Shown: one piece after another, positions 17,615-26,283 of the stretch
Layout of the letters: each line of letters starts with the position of its first letter
Position numbering within the stretch: the first letter of the stretch is position 1
NCBI GenBank assembly: GCA_963662575.1
Contig: OY759723.1
Location: forward strand, 2,356,001 to 2,420,000
Direction: 5' to 3'
From: Bin5 sp963662575
GTDB taxonomy: Bacteria; Chloroflexota; Anaerolineae; Caldilineales; Caldilineaceae
Length of the DNA: 64,000 nt
Position numbers and translations under genes: made by a program
Notes under the pieces: generated by a model
What the model was told of the DNA's origin: nothing
Databases searched by the model: none
The model's input: only the letters and a program-made list of their open reading frames with translations

Positions 17615-17980
17615 TTAGAAGACGAGACCACCCTCTCGACTGCCATCGGCTACCGCTTTAACGCGGCCGTGATAGCGGTACCCGCCACGATCGAAGACCA
17701 CCTGCTCAATGCCGGCCGCCTTGGTCCGTTCAGCAACTATTTTGCCGATTTCCTTGGCCTGCTCCACCTTCAGCTTATCGGCCAGAATCTCTTGCAGGTC
17801 GGCTTCCAATGTCGAGGCCGACGCTATCGTATGCCCGGCCTGGTCGTCGATGACCTGCACGCTGATGTTCTTCAGGCTGCGAAATACATTCATTCGCGGC
17901 CGCATCGCCGTCCCGGAAACCTTGCGGCGTACCCGCATGTGCCGGCGCCTTCGCGCTCTCGTCCGTGTCTGATTCGCCAT
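17615..17980 (-). CDS. rplR: 50S ribosomal protein L18
   Basis: 5S rRNA-binding protein, 121 residues with a basic N-terminus (TRTRARRRRHMRVRRKVSGT). Seen: RPRMNVFRSLKNISVQVIDD, the GKIVAERTKAAGIEQVVFDR helix and GYRYHGRVKAVADGSREGGL at the end. Tight spacing to rplF (21 bp upstream) and rpsE. Confidence 0.98.
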   Translation of the reverse strand: MANQTRTRARRRRHMRVRRKVSGTAMRPRMNVFRSLKNISVQVIDDQAGHTIASASTLEADLQEILADKLKVEQAKEIGKIVAERTKAAGIEQVVFDRGGYRYHGRVKAVADGSREGGLVF

Positions 17981-18001
17981 AATCCTCTATCCCTCGCGCA
18001 G

Positions 18002-18559
18002 TTATACTATCGCGCCGGCACCGGCCTTGCCTGCCTTGGAGCGCACATATTCGCCTAGATAACGAATACCCTTGCCCTTGTATGGCTCCGGCGGGCGCTC
18101 CTTGCGTATCTTTGCAGCCAGTTCACCAACTTTTTGTTTGTTGATACCCGAAATCGTCACCGTCCGCCCATCTCGAGACACCTCAAATACTACATCCGGG
18201 CTGGGCGGCGCATACTCCACAGGATGACTCTTCCCGACCTGCAATATCAGGTTCTCACCCTCGTGCTGCGCACGGTAGCCGACTCCGTGAATCTCCAAAG
18301 TCCTCTTGAAACCATCAGTCACCCCCACCACCATATTGTGGAGCAACGATCTTGTCAGGCCATGGATAGCGCGATGGTGGCGCTGTTCGGTCGGCCGGGT
18401 GACAACAATCTCGCCATTTTCTCTCGAGAACTTCATATCCCGATTGAATGTCTGGCTGAGTTCCCCTTTTGGGCCTTTCACCGTTATCAGGTTGCCCGCC
18501 ACTATATCAACCGTCACACCGGCAGGCACCGGAACCGGCATCTTCCCGATTCGCGACAT
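18002..18559 (-). CDS. rplF: 50S ribosomal protein L6
   Basis: Large-subunit protein near the factor-binding site, 185 residues in two similar domains. Seen: MSRIGKMPVPVPAGVTVDI, VKGPKGELSQTFNRDM, LEIHGVGYRAQHEGENLILQ and the signature PPEPYKGKGIRYLGEYVRSK. It lies between rpsH and rplR. Confidence 0.98.
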   Translation of the reverse strand: MSRIGKMPVPVPAGVTVDIVAGNLITVKGPKGELSQTFNRDMKFSRENGEIVVTRPTEQRHHRAIHGLTRSLLHNMVVGVTDGFKRTLEIHGVGYRAQHEGENLILQVGKSHPVEYAPPSPDVVFEVSRDGRTVTISGINKQKVGELAAKIRKERPPEPYKGKGIRYLGEYVRSKAGKAGAGAIV

Positions 18560-18574
18560 TGTCTCCTCCCAACA

Positions 18575-18970
18575 CTACCAAATGTTACACATTATCTCGC
18601 CGCCAACCCGTTCACGACGGGCCTGGCTTCCACTCATGACACCCTTCGGTGTCGAGACAATGTTTATTCCCAATCCGCTTCGCACTAGCGGAATATTTCG
18701 ATAGCCCGTATACGTCCTCCGGCCAGGCCGGCTCACCCGCTCTATCCCGGTTATTACCGGTTGGCCCTTGCCGGAATACTTCATCCCAATGATTAGATTC
18801 GGTTTTGCTTTGTCACCCGTAACCGAATACCCACTGATGAAGCCCTCCTCCGCCAGAATCTTGGCGAGCGCGACCTTCGTATTGGAGCTGGGCATCACGG
18901 CACGCCGGTTCCTGGAGTTTGACGAGTTGCGGACCCGCGTCAGAAAGTCCGCGATTGGATCGGTCATCAT
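18575..18970 (-). CDS. rpsH: 30S ribosomal protein S8
   Basis: 16S rRNA central-domain binder and spc operon repressor in E. coli, 131 residues. I take ATG 18970 (GAGGA about 10 bases upstream); a TTG at 18976 is also open. Seen: MTDPIADFLTRVRNSSNSRN, RVSRPGRRTYTGYRNIP and the end NIVSTPKGVMSGSQARRERV. It lies between rpsN and rplF. Confidence 0.98.
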   Translation of the reverse strand: MMTDPIADFLTRVRNSSNSRNRRAVMPSSNTKVALAKILAEEGFISGYSVTGDKAKPNLIIGMKYSGKGQPVITGIERVSRPGRRTYTGYRNIPLVRSGLGINIVSTPKGVMSGSQARRERVGGEIMCNIW

Positions 18971-19048
18971 AACCAATGCTTCCTCTTGATTCTTGCAGCG
19001 CGACTGATGCCGGCAATTATGGCAGCAGCCTCGCAGTAATCGGTTCGG

Positions 19049-19231
19049 CTACCAGCTGGACTTGACTACGCCCGGCAGATTGCCATGTAGGGCCTCGCGA
19101 CGAAAACAGATGCGGCAAAGACCAAAACGGCGCATGAACGCCCGCGGACGACCACACTTCATGCATCGGTTGCGCACACGCACTTCATACTTCCGTTTAG
19201 ACTCCCGCGAAACTATACTTTTCTTAGCCAC
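19049..19231 (-). CDS. rpsN: 30S ribosomal protein S14, zinc type (type Z)
   Basis: Short 60-residue S14 with a zinc ribbon: CMKC and CRIC at residues 23-26 and 39-42. MAKKSIVSRESKRKYEVRVR opens it and LPGVVKSSW closes it. The short zinc type is usual in Gram-positives, Thermus and Chloroflexota, while enterobacteria carry the long zinc-free form. It sits between rplE and rpsH. Confidence 0.98.
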   Translation of the reverse strand: MAKKSIVSRESKRKYEVRVRNRCMKCGRPRAFMRRFGLCRICFRREALHGNLPGVVKSSW

Positions 19232-19266
19232 AGACCGTTTTCTCCTTCATCTTCGTAGCCGGTTTT

Positions 19267-19839
19267 CTATCGCCGTTGGAACGGCATGTCCATCATTGCC
19301 AGCAGCCGCCGGCCCTCTTCATCAGTGTCAGCCGTAGTAACAACCGTTACTTCCATCCCTCGAACCTTGTCAATCTCATCGTAGTCGATTTCCGGAAAGA
19401 TCAACTGCTCGCGCAGGCCCAGGCTGTAGTTGCCCCGCCCATCGAATGAATCAGGCGAAATGCCGCGAAAATCCCGCTGTGCCGGCAACGCAATGCTGAT
19501 CAGGCGGTCGAGAAAATCCCACATCCGCCGGCCCCGCAGCGTTACCTTCACCCCAATCGGCATCCCTTCCCGCAGCTTGAATACCGCAATCGACTTGCGC
19601 GCCCGCGTTACAATCGGCCTCTGTCCCGTGATGATAGTCAGATCATGGCTGGCACGGTCAATCGTCTTACCATCCGTGATCGCCTCTCCCATGCCGATGT
19701 TTACACTGATCTTCTCAACCCTGGGCACCTGCATGAGGTTCGTATAACCGAATTCCGTCATCAGCGCCGGGGCAATCTCACTGTCAAATCGTTCCTTCAA
19801 CCGGGGCTTCTGGGTCGGCATTCCGTTCGTTTCACTCAT
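19267..19839 (-). CDS. rplE: 50S ribosomal protein L5
   Basis: 5S rRNA-binding protein forming bridge B1b with S13, 190 residues. ATG 19839 is preferred over GTG 19851 because GGAGAG lies at proper distance. Seen: VPRVEKISVNIGMGEAI, the GQRPIVTRARKSIAVFKLRE signature, and GRGNYSLGLREQLIFPEIDY. It follows rplX after 68 bp. Confidence 0.98.
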   Translation of the reverse strand: MSETNGMPTQKPRLKERFDSEIAPALMTEFGYTNLMQVPRVEKISVNIGMGEAITDGKTIDRASHDLTIITGQRPIVTRARKSIAVFKLREGMPIGVKVTLRGRRMWDFLDRLISIALPAQRDFRGISPDSFDGRGNYSLGLREQLIFPEIDYDEIDKVRGMEVTVVTTADTDEEGRRLLAMMDMPFQRR

Positions 19840-19907
19840 CGCTCTCTCCACTCCTCGCCCGCAAATGCCGCCTGCAGCGGCACCGGGCCGTCCATCTGTC
19901 CGTTGAA

Positions 19908-20267
19908 CTAACTTTCGCTTCCTGTTGGCAAGAGCTCACTGGTGCGCCGATCGATCCGGAGCTTGTCCTCGCCTTCAAATCGGTAGCCGGCGCGAGTCAC
20001 CTCGTTGTCCGTCCCCACCAGCGCCACATTGCTGATGTGTAGCGGCGCCTCCAACTCAATGCGGCCCGTCTGCGTTCGCACTGTCGGGCTGCGGCGCTGA
20101 TGCTTCGTCACAAAATTCGCGCCCGCCACCACAACATACACGCGATTGGGATCGTGGCGGCCCTTTTTGTCCTTTTTGCGAATTACGCTCTGGACTGCAC
20201 CGCGGTGCCCCTTGTCATTGCCGGCGATCACTTCGACGAGGTCGCCCGTCCTTATCTTTACGCTCAT
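19908..20267 (-). CDS. rplX: 50S ribosomal protein L24
   Basis: Assembly-initiating large-subunit protein, 119 residues from ATG 20267 (GAGGGG immediately upstream; the frame to 20297 adds a non-conserved leader). The KOW motif is seen in RTGDLVEVIAGNDKGHRGAV, followed by NFVTKHQRRSP and the GRIELEAPLHISNVALV strand region. Confidence 0.98.
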   Translation of the reverse strand: MSVKIRTGDLVEVIAGNDKGHRGAVQSVIRKKDKKGRHDPNRVYVVVAGANFVTKHQRRSPTVRTQTGRIELEAPLHISNVALVGTDNEVTRAGYRFEGEDKLRIDRRTSELLPTGSES

Positions 20268-20341
20268 CCCCTCATCTCCTCGGTTCGTGAACGACACCGT
20301 CCGCCGGCCCGTCCAACCTGAAGTCTATCCACCTGCCCCAC

Positions 20342-20710
20342 TCAAAGTACTTCCGGAGCCAGGGATACGATCTTCATATACCCATGGTCCCGCAACTCCC
20401 GTGCTACCGGGCCAAAGATGCGAGTGCCGCGTGGGTTCCTGTTGTCATCAATGAGAACAGCCGCGTTCTCATCAAATCGAATGTAACTGCCGTCCTTTCG
20501 CCTCACCGGGCGCCGTGTGCGCACAATAACCGCCCGCACTATCTCACCCTTCTTCACCGACGCCGTCGGGCTGGAAGATTTAACCGTCGCCACGATCACG
20601 TCACCAATTCCACCGTAGCGGCGACTGCTCCCCCCTCGGACTCGAATCGTCAACAACTCTTTCGCGCCTGTATTGTCAGCAACCCGCAGGCGGCTCTCTT
20701 GTTGAATCAT
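20342..20710 (-). CDS. rplN: 50S ribosomal protein L14
   Basis: Large-subunit protein at the intersubunit face, 122 residues. MIQQESRLRVADNTGAKELL at the start, then IGDVIVATVKSSSPTASVKK and the DENAAVLIDDNRNPRGTRIF segment are family-typical. It lies between rpsQ (36 bp upstream) and rplX. Confidence 0.98.
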   Translation of the reverse strand: MIQQESRLRVADNTGAKELLTIRVRGGSSRRYGGIGDVIVATVKSSSPTASVKKGEIVRAVIVRTRRPVRRKDGSYIRFDENAAVLIDDNRNPRGTRIFGPVARELRDHGYMKIVSLAPEVL

Positions 20711-20746
20711 AGCTCCATACCTCTTCTCTTGCCGGCCGGCCTCGAC

Positions 20747-21004
20747 CTAGATAACAACGGCATGATCAAGAATCTTCGAAACATAGAATTTCTTATGCTT
20801 ACTGATCGGCCGGCATTCACGGATCTGGACCGTGTCTCCGACTTGACAGGCATTGTCAGCATCGTGGACTTTGTATTTCTTATGTGACTTGACCACCTTG
20901 CCATACAGCGCATGGCGCGCAGCCCGCCCAACTTCGACAACCACCGTCTTGTCCATCTTGTCGCTGGTGACCACGCCAACCAACTCCCGTCTTCGCTCGC
21001 GCAT
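20747..21004 (-). CDS. rpsQ: 30S ribosomal protein S17
   Basis: 16S rRNA 5'-domain binder, 85 residues. Seen: RRELVGVVTSDKMDKTVVVE, the YGKVVKSHKKYKVHDADNAC segment, GDTVQIRECRPISKHKKF and the VSKILDHA end. rpmC ends 5 bp upstream, so coupling is likely. Confidence 0.98.
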   Translation of the reverse strand: MRERRRELVGVVTSDKMDKTVVVEVGRAARHALYGKVVKSHKKYKVHDADNACQVGDTVQIRECRPISKHKKFYVSKILDHAVVI

Positions 21005-21009
21005 TTCCC

Positions 21010-21219
21010 CTACTCCTCGTTCTCTTCGGCTATCAACTCCCGCTCACGTAGGATCGTCTTTATGCGAGCGATCTCACGGCGGACTTGACCCTTGCGTGCC
21101 GTATTTGTCATCTGCCCGGTCGCCCTCTGAAAGCGCAAGTTAAACAGTTCCTGATATCCATCGTCCAAACGGCTGTAGAGTTCACTCGCCGTCAACGGGC
21201 GCAGCTCATGTGCTTTCAT
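21010..21219 (-). CDS. rpmC: 50S ribosomal protein L29
   Basis: A 69-residue helical protein near the tunnel exit. MKAHELRPLTASELYSRLDD, then YQELFNLRFQRATGQMTN and the VRREIARIKTILRERE helix fit the family. It lies 24 bp after rplP and 5 bp before rpsQ. Confidence 0.97.
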   Translation of the reverse strand: MKAHELRPLTASELYSRLDDGYQELFNLRFQRATGQMTNTARKGQVRREIARIKTILRERELIAEENEE

Positions 21220-21243
21220 CTCTCATCCCTCCTCGCCTTCTCG

Positions 21244-21657
21244 TCAGATGTCCTCGCGGGCGACGAACTGTGTTCCCATCGGCAACTTATGCGCCGCCAG
21301 ACGGAAGGCTTCGCGCGCATTTCTTTCATCGACGCCGGCAATCTCAAAAATCATGCGTCCCGGCTTCACCACCGCCACCCAATGATCAACATTGCCCTTG
21401 CCCGAACCCATCCGCGTTTCTGCCGCCCGCATCGTCACCGGCTTGTCCGGAAATATGCGAATCCACAACTTGCCGCCGCGCCGCACATAGCGGACAACCG
21501 CTCGACGGGCCGCTTCAATCTGCCGGCTCGACACCCACGACGGCTCAGTGGCCTGTAGCCCGTACGTGCCAAAATCGATCCGATGGCCCCGCGTGGCGTT
21601 TCCTCGCATCCGACCGCGGTGCATCTTGCGATATTTTACTCGTTTTGGCATCAACAT
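21244..21657 (-). CDS. rplP: 50S ribosomal protein L16
   Basis: Protein next to the A-site tRNA elbow, 137 residues. MLMPKRVKYRKMHRGRMRGN at the start, then ARRAVVRYVRRGGKLWIRIF, RMGSGKGNVDHWVAVVKPGR and FEIAGVDERNAREAFRLAAH are family-typical. It lies between rpsC and rpmC. Confidence 0.98.
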   Translation of the reverse strand: MLMPKRVKYRKMHRGRMRGNATRGHRIDFGTYGLQATEPSWVSSRQIEAARRAVVRYVRRGGKLWIRIFPDKPVTMRAAETRMGSGKGNVDHWVAVVKPGRMIFEIAGVDERNAREAFRLAAHKLPMGTQFVAREDI

Positions 21658-21716
21658 TGTCTACTCTCCATCCCGCCTTTATTTGTCCAGCCGCCGCCCT
21701 TACAGAGCAGAAGCCA

Positions 21717-22391
21717 CTACTCGCTCAATGCCATCTCCGCATAGCGGGCATGGTATTCTTCGCCCGGCAACACTTCGCCGTGATATACCCACGTCTTCAC
21801 GCCGATTATGCCGTAGGTGGTCTTCGCTTCGGCGGTCCCATAGTCAATCTCCGCCCGCAACGTATGCCGCGGCACCTGCCCGTCGCGTATCGTGTCGACC
21901 CGGCCCATCTCGCTGCCGCCCAACCGTCCCGCCACCTGGATCATGACGCCTTCGGCCCCAACGCGCATCGCTCGTCCGGCCGCCTGCTTCATTGCCCGCT
22001 TCCAACTGATGCGGCGCTCCAACTGCTCAGCGACGTTCTCGGAAACCAACTGGGCATCCGTCTCAGGCTTGTCAATCTCGCGGACGTCGATCTTGACCTT
22101 CTTGTTCGTCAACTCCTGCAAGTTCACCCGCAACACATTCACATTGGCGCCCTTCCGCCCAATAATTATGCCGGGCTTGGCCGTATTGATGATCACGTGA
22201 ACCTGGTTGGGCTGGCGCTCAATCTCGATAAAACTGATGCCCGCGCGCGGCGCATCACGATGAATCATGGACCGGATCTCTCGATCTTCGCCCAACTGAT
22301 TCACATACTCATGCCCCGTGGCAAACCATCGACTCTTGTGTTCCTTGATAATGCCAAGGCGAAAACCGGTCGGATGTACTTTGCGTCCCAT
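21717..22391 (-). CDS. rpsC: 30S ribosomal protein S3
   Basis: Entry-pore protein with helicase-assisting role, 224 residues. MGRKVHPTGFRLGIIKEHKS at the start, a KH domain with IIIGRKGANVNVLRVNLQEL at about residues 75-95, and the C-terminal domain with AAGRAMRVGAEGVMIQVAGR and TYGIIGVKTWVYHGEVLP. It follows rplV after 61 bp. Confidence 0.98.
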   Translation of the reverse strand: MGRKVHPTGFRLGIIKEHKSRWFATGHEYVNQLGEDREIRSMIHRDAPRAGISFIEIERQPNQVHVIINTAKPGIIIGRKGANVNVLRVNLQELTNKKVKIDVREIDKPETDAQLVSENVAEQLERRISWKRAMKQAAGRAMRVGAEGVMIQVAGRLGGSEMGRVDTIRDGQVPRHTLRAEIDYGTAEAKTTYGIIGVKTWVYHGEVLPGEEYHARYAEMALSE

Positions 22392-22452
22392 TGGGCCTCC
22401 TTACGCTGCGGGCAATGGCCGGTTCAGACCACAAGCCGCCGCTGTTCGTCCG

Positions 22453-22797
22453 CTACTCATCGTTCAAACGCTCTTCCAACACCACGGTTATGTGCGAGGA
22501 GCGTCGAATCCATGGCTTGAAACGCCCGCGGGCGCCAAAACGCCGCCAGCGCCGGTTCGGCGCCTGATCGGCATAAATCTGGCTGATGTACAACTCATCA
22601 GCTTCCAGCCCGAAATTCTCAACGCCATTTGCGATCGCGCTCTTCAATGTCTTCGCAACCGCCTTAGCCGCCTGTTGAGGCATGAACTGCAGCAGCGCCA
22701 TTGCTTCCTCTGCTTGCCGTCCGCGCATCTCATTCAATACCAGGCGCGCCTTCTGCGGGCTGATTCCCGTATACTTGGTAACTGCTCGAACTTCCAT
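22453..22797 (-). CDS. rplV: 50S ribosomal protein L22
   Basis: Tunnel-lining protein, 114 residues. MEVRAVTKYTGISPQKARLV at the start, the ANGVENFGLEADELYISQIY region and the extended hairpin RRWRRFGARGRFKPWIRRSS (target of macrolide-resistance changes in other species) are visible. It lies between rpsS and rpsC. Confidence 0.98.
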   Translation of the reverse strand: MEVRAVTKYTGISPQKARLVLNEMRGRQAEEAMALLQFMPQQAAKAVAKTLKSAIANGVENFGLEADELYISQIYADQAPNRRWRRFGARGRFKPWIRRSSHITVVLEERLNDE

Positions 22798-22859
22798 TGT
22801 ACGCGCTCCCCTATCTCCAGGATGGAGGAAGAAAGATATTTCGACTCATGGCAGAATTT

Positions 22860-23141
22860 CTATACTCTGCGCGTGCTTCTTTCCGACCTGATATGACCGC
22901 GAAAGAAACGTGTCGGCGCAAATTCACCCAGCTTGTGCCCCACCATGTTTTCCGTGATGTAGATCGGTACATGGCGGCGACCGTCGTGTATCGCCAGTGT
23001 ATGTCCGACAAACTGCGGGAATATCGTCGAAGCCCGCGACCATGTCTTGATCACCTTCCGTTCACCGGCCCGGTTCATATCTTCGATCTTCTTCAGTAGC
23101 CGGGGCTCAACAAATGGTCCCTTCTTCAGGCTGCGTCCCAT
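22860..23141 (-). CDS. rpsS: 30S ribosomal protein S19
   Basis: Head protein, 93 residues. MGRSLKKGPFVEPRLLKKIE at the start, IKTWSRASTIFPQFVGHTLA and HDGRRHVPIYITENMVGHKL are family-typical. It follows rplB after 30 bp. Confidence 0.98.
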   Translation of the reverse strand: MGRSLKKGPFVEPRLLKKIEDMNRAGERKVIKTWSRASTIFPQFVGHTLAIHDGRRHVPIYITENMVGHKLGEFAPTRFFRGHIRSERSTRRV

Positions 23142-23171
23142 CGAATCTCCTCCACCTCTGCAAATTCGCTG

Positions 23172-24005
23172 CTATCGACGCTTGCTGCTGCGCCTGATAA
23201 TATTTTTACCTGTTCTCTTGTTACGCCGCGTGCGCTTGCCAAGCGCCGGCTGCCCCCACGGCGTCTTGGGTCCGGGCATACCGATTGGCGACCGCCCCTC
23301 CCCACCACCGTGCGGATGGGATGAAGGATCCATCGCAACGCCGCGCACCGACGGCCGAAATCCCAGCCAGCGGCGGCGGCCGGCCTTGCCCATCGATATA
23401 TTGCTGTGGTCCGGGTTCGACACCTGTCCAATTGTCGCCAGGCAGCCCATCTCAATGAAGCGTACCTCGCCGCTGGGAAGACGCACTTGCGCGCGCGGCC
23501 CCTCTTTGGCAACCAACTGCGCTGCAACGCCTGCGCTGCGCACCAACTGCGCGCCGCGCCCCGGATACATCTCAATGTTGTGAATCTGCGTGCCCAATGG
23601 GATATTTTGGATCGGCAGCGCATTGCCGGGCCGTATGTCAGCGCTGGGGCCGGATTCCAACATATCGCCAACCTGAACTCCCAACGGCGCCACAATGTAC
23701 CGCTTCTCTCCATCCTCATAACTGAGCAATGCAATGCGCGCACTACGGTTCGGATCGTATTCGATCGACATAACCCGTGCCGGCGCGCCGAACCTGTCGC
23801 GCTTGAAATCAATGATGCGGTAACGCCGCTTATGACCCCCGCCGCGGTGACGGACAGTGATACGACCCTGGCTGTTGCGCCCGCCCCTCCGTTTCAATGC
23901 CTCAGTTAACGAGCGCTCCGGCTTTGTACGCGTAATCGTCTCAAAAGTCGAGACGCTCATGTCCCGTCGCCCCGGAGAGGTGGGACGGTATATTTTTACA
24001 GGCAT
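23172..24005 (-). CDS. rplB: 50S ribosomal protein L2
   Basis: Large-subunit core protein needed for peptidyl transfer and subunit joining, 277 residues. Seen: RITVRHRGGGHKRRYRIIDF, LGTQIHNIEMYPGRGAQLVR and the catalytic-site region GVAMDPSSHPHGGGEGRSPI near the C-terminus with the basic tail. A purine/pyrimidine-biased 76-bp gap separates it from rplW. Confidence 0.98.
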   Translation of the reverse strand: MPVKIYRPTSPGRRDMSVSTFETITRTKPERSLTEALKRRGGRNSQGRITVRHRGGGHKRRYRIIDFKRDRFGAPARVMSIEYDPNRSARIALLSYEDGEKRYIVAPLGVQVGDMLESGPSADIRPGNALPIQNIPLGTQIHNIEMYPGRGAQLVRSAGVAAQLVAKEGPRAQVRLPSGEVRFIEMGCLATIGQVSNPDHSNISMGKAGRRRWLGFRPSVRGVAMDPSSHPHGGGEGRSPIGMPGPKTPWGQPALGKRTRRNKRTGKNIIRRSSKRR

Positions 24006-24081
24006 AAAAGTCTATCTCCGTTCAAAAGAGAATGAAAAAGAGAAACAACCGCTCCCGCTTCTCCCCTCCCACTTCTGGATG

Positions 24082-24372
24082 TTACACACCTTCAAAGAAT
24101 TGAATGCTGTCGCCGGCATCCAGAGTCACAACCGCCTTCTTCCATGGCGACTTTCGCACCACCTTGCGGCGGCCGCGCATCCCTGTCTTAGCCGGCATCA
24201 TCATCACCCGCACGCCGACCACATTCACATTGAAAGCAGTCTCCACCGCATCGCGAACCTGGTGCTTATTCGCGCGCGTATCGACCTCAAATGTGTACTG
24301 ATTGTTGAAATCGGCCGCATCGTACGACTTTTCTGTGATAATCGGGCGTTTTATAACTTCATATACGTGCAT
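24082..24372 (-). CDS. rplW: 50S ribosomal protein L23
   Basis: Exit-tunnel protein that docks trigger factor and SRP, 96 residues. VYEVIKRPIITEKSYDAADF at the start, YTFEVDTRANKHQVRDAVET and the loop MMPAKTGMRGRRKVVRKSPW are family-typical. It lies between rplD and rplB. Confidence 0.97.
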   Translation of the reverse strand: MHVYEVIKRPIITEKSYDAADFNNQYTFEVDTRANKHQVRDAVETAFNVNVVGVRVMMMPAKTGMRGRRKVVRKSPWKKAVVTLDAGDSIQFFEGV

Positions 24373-24450
24373 CAGGTTCTCCTCGTACCGGACACTGACT
24401 CGATCGTCTTAACCGTTGCCAGCTGTCCGCATAGCCGGAAATGGCAGCTG

Positions 24451-25074
24451 TTAAGCAAGCCAGTCGTGAATGAAATCGACCGAGGCCTGCGGCAAAAGAA
24501 GCTTGTCATGGCCAAGCAGATCCTGAATGTTCAGATTGCCGCTGAGAAGTGACTTCGCTTGCGGCAGGTTGCTGATCGACTTCTCGACAGCCATATCCTG
24601 TTCCGGCAAAATGACGAGTACACTCTCACTCTCCAGACCCAGGTCGGCTAGCGTCCGCATGAAAGCCTTGGTCTTCGGCGCGTCCATCGACAGCTGCTCC
24701 AGTACTACGATCTCGTCTGCCCCAGCCTTAACACTCAAGGCGCTCCGCAGCGCTGCTCTACGCATCTTCTTAGGCATCTTTTTGGTGTACTTGCGCGGCG
24801 TCGGGCCAAATGCCGTCCCGCCCCCTACCCAGATAGGGGAACGGATCGAGCCATGCCGTGCCCGGCCAGTGCCCTTTTGACGCCACGGCTTGCGGCCGCC
24901 CCCGCGTACCTCGCTACGGGACTTCGTCTTGTGCGTACCCGTGCGCGCGTTGGACAACTGCCTCACCAATGCCTGATGCATCAGCCCCCGATTGATCGGT
25001 GCGGCAAATACCGTATCTTCCAACTGTATCTGACCGACTTCTTCACCGGCCATATTTCTGATTGGCACTTCCAC
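24451..25074 (-). CDS. rplD: 50S ribosomal protein L4
   Basis: Tunnel-constriction protein and, in E. coli, repressor of the S10 operon; 207 residues. The conserved loop GGGRKPWRQKGTGRARHGSI and SPIWVGGGTAFGPTPRKY are seen at about residues 60-95. It lies between rplC and rplW with a 60-bp gap upstream. Whether L4 controls this operon cannot be told from the sequence. Confidence 0.98.
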   Translation of the reverse strand: MEVPIRNMAGEEVGQIQLEDTVFAAPINRGLMHQALVRQLSNARTGTHKTKSRSEVRGGGRKPWRQKGTGRARHGSIRSPIWVGGGTAFGPTPRKYTKKMPKKMRRAALRSALSVKAGADEIVVLEQLSMDAPKTKAFMRTLADLGLESESVLVILPEQDMAVEKSISNLPQAKSLLSGNLNIQDLLGHDKLLLPQASVDFIHDWLA

Positions 25075-25134
25075 CGTTTCGCCTCCGTACCAGTAGCTGC
25101 CGGCTCGTCAATGTACGAACCTCAGTCCACCGTC

Positions 25135-25764
25135 TTACGCTTTAACCGCCGTTCGAACGAATACCAACCCCTGGTTTGGGCCGGGCACCGCGCCTTGAAC
25201 GGCAATGAGATTGCGCTCCGCATCGACAAGAGCTACCTTCAGATTCAGCACAGTTACGCGCTTATTGCCCATCTGCCCCGGGCCTTTTGCCCCGGGAAAT
25301 GTATGGCCGGGCGTGGTGCCCGCACCGCGTGAGCCAGGCGCCCGGTGTCGGTCCGACTGACCATGGGTCTTCGGGCCGCCGCGAAATCCATGCCGCTTGA
25401 CAGCGCCGGCAAAGCCCTTGCCCTTCGAAGTGCCAGTCACATCCACCATCTCGCCCTCAGCAAATACGTCCGCCTTTATCACGTCGCCCAGTGTGTGCTC
25501 AGCCTGGCTCGCTAAACGCAATTCGCGCACAAATCGCAGCTTCGGCACGTTGGCCCTCATCAGATGACCGAGTTGGCCTTTCGTCAACTTGCGTTCGGGC
25601 ACCTCTTCAAACCCAAACTGTATCGCGTTGTAACCGTCCGTATCCTCAGCCTTCACCTGCGTTACATAACAGGGTCCAGCTTCGATTACCGTGACCGGCA
25701 CCACCGCGCCGCTGTCATCAAACAGCTGGGTCATTCCAATCTTGCGGCCCAATATCCCCTTCAC
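25135..25764 (-). CDS. rplC: 50S ribosomal protein L3
   Basis: Early assembly protein near the peptidyl transferase centre, 209 residues. MKGILGRKIGMTQLFDDSGA at the start, then the long loop KGFAGAVKRHGFRGGPKTHG with SDRHRAPGSRGAGTTPG and GPGQMGNKRVTVLNLKV. It is separated from rpsJ by 135 bp, in which I see no gene. Confidence 0.98.
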   Translation of the reverse strand: MKGILGRKIGMTQLFDDSGAVVPVTVIEAGPCYVTQVKAEDTDGYNAIQFGFEEVPERKLTKGQLGHLMRANVPKLRFVRELRLASQAEHTLGDVIKADVFAEGEMVDVTGTSKGKGFAGAVKRHGFRGGPKTHGQSDRHRAPGSRGAGTTPGHTFPGAKGPGQMGNKRVTVLNLKVALVDAERNLIAVQGAVPGPNQGLVFVRTAVKA

Positions 25765-25899
25765 TTGCTCCTCCAGGATCGACAGCGCGCTCGACTACAT
25801 CACGAACGACTGCCGCATCGCCCAACCAGGCCCTTTGCTTGCCGACTGCAACAGAATCTACCTGCTCTTTCCATTCCGTGCGCGGCCGCAATCTAAGCC

Positions 25900-26208
25900 C
25901 TATAGCTTAATCTCGATATCAACACCGGCGGGCAAATTCAGACGAGTGAGATTTTCAATCGTCTTGTTGCCTGGATCCACCACATCGATCAGACGCTTGT
26001 GAGTACGAATTTCAAACTGCTCACGGCTGTCTTTGTCGATAAACGGCGAACGCATCACCGTGAACTTCTCAATCCTCGTAGGCAGAGGCACAGGCCCAAC
26101 CACCTGGGCGCCCGTCTGCTCGGCAGCACTGACGATCTGCTTTGCCGATGCATCCAGGACGCGGTGATCGTATGCCTTGAGCTTGATACGGATCTTTTGC
26201 TTTGCCAT
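25900..26208 (-). CDS. rpsJ: 30S ribosomal protein S10
   Basis: Head protein (also the antitermination factor NusE), 102 residues from ATG 26208. The frame runs open to 26277, but the leader reads through the hairpin upstream. MAKQKIRIKLKAYDHRVLDA at the start and GPVPLPTRIEKFTVMRSPFI, HKRLIDVVDPGNKTIENL are family-typical. A terminator-like hairpin ends 31 bases before this start, separating it from tuf. Confidence 0.98.
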   Translation of the reverse strand: MAKQKIRIKLKAYDHRVLDASAKQIVSAAEQTGAQVVGPVPLPTRIEKFTVMRSPFIDKDSREQFEIRTHKRLIDVVDPGNKTIENLTRLNLPAGVDIEIKL

Positions 26209-26239
26209 GTACTCTTCTCTCTTGTCGTGGTCCAGACAG

Positions 26240-26270
26240 AAAAAGTGTGGCGAGTGCATCCACTCGCCAC
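26240..26270 (-). terminator. Terminator or attenuator between tuf and rpsJ
   Basis: On the minus strand GTGGCGAGTG / CACTCGCCAC makes a perfect 10-bp stem with a 4-base loop, followed by AC and five Ts. It starts 13 bases after the tuf stop. Since no promoter is evident in the 31 bases between it and rpsJ, S10-operon transcription must either read through or start nearby. A partial terminator that raises tuf over ribosomal protein expression is a reasonable inference. Confidence 0.82.
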
Positions 26271-26283
26271 GAACCACTCTACA

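Noticed and set aside
21210..22520. 436-codon plus-strand open frame opposite rplP/rpsC
   Set aside because: Shadow of ribosomal protein genes.
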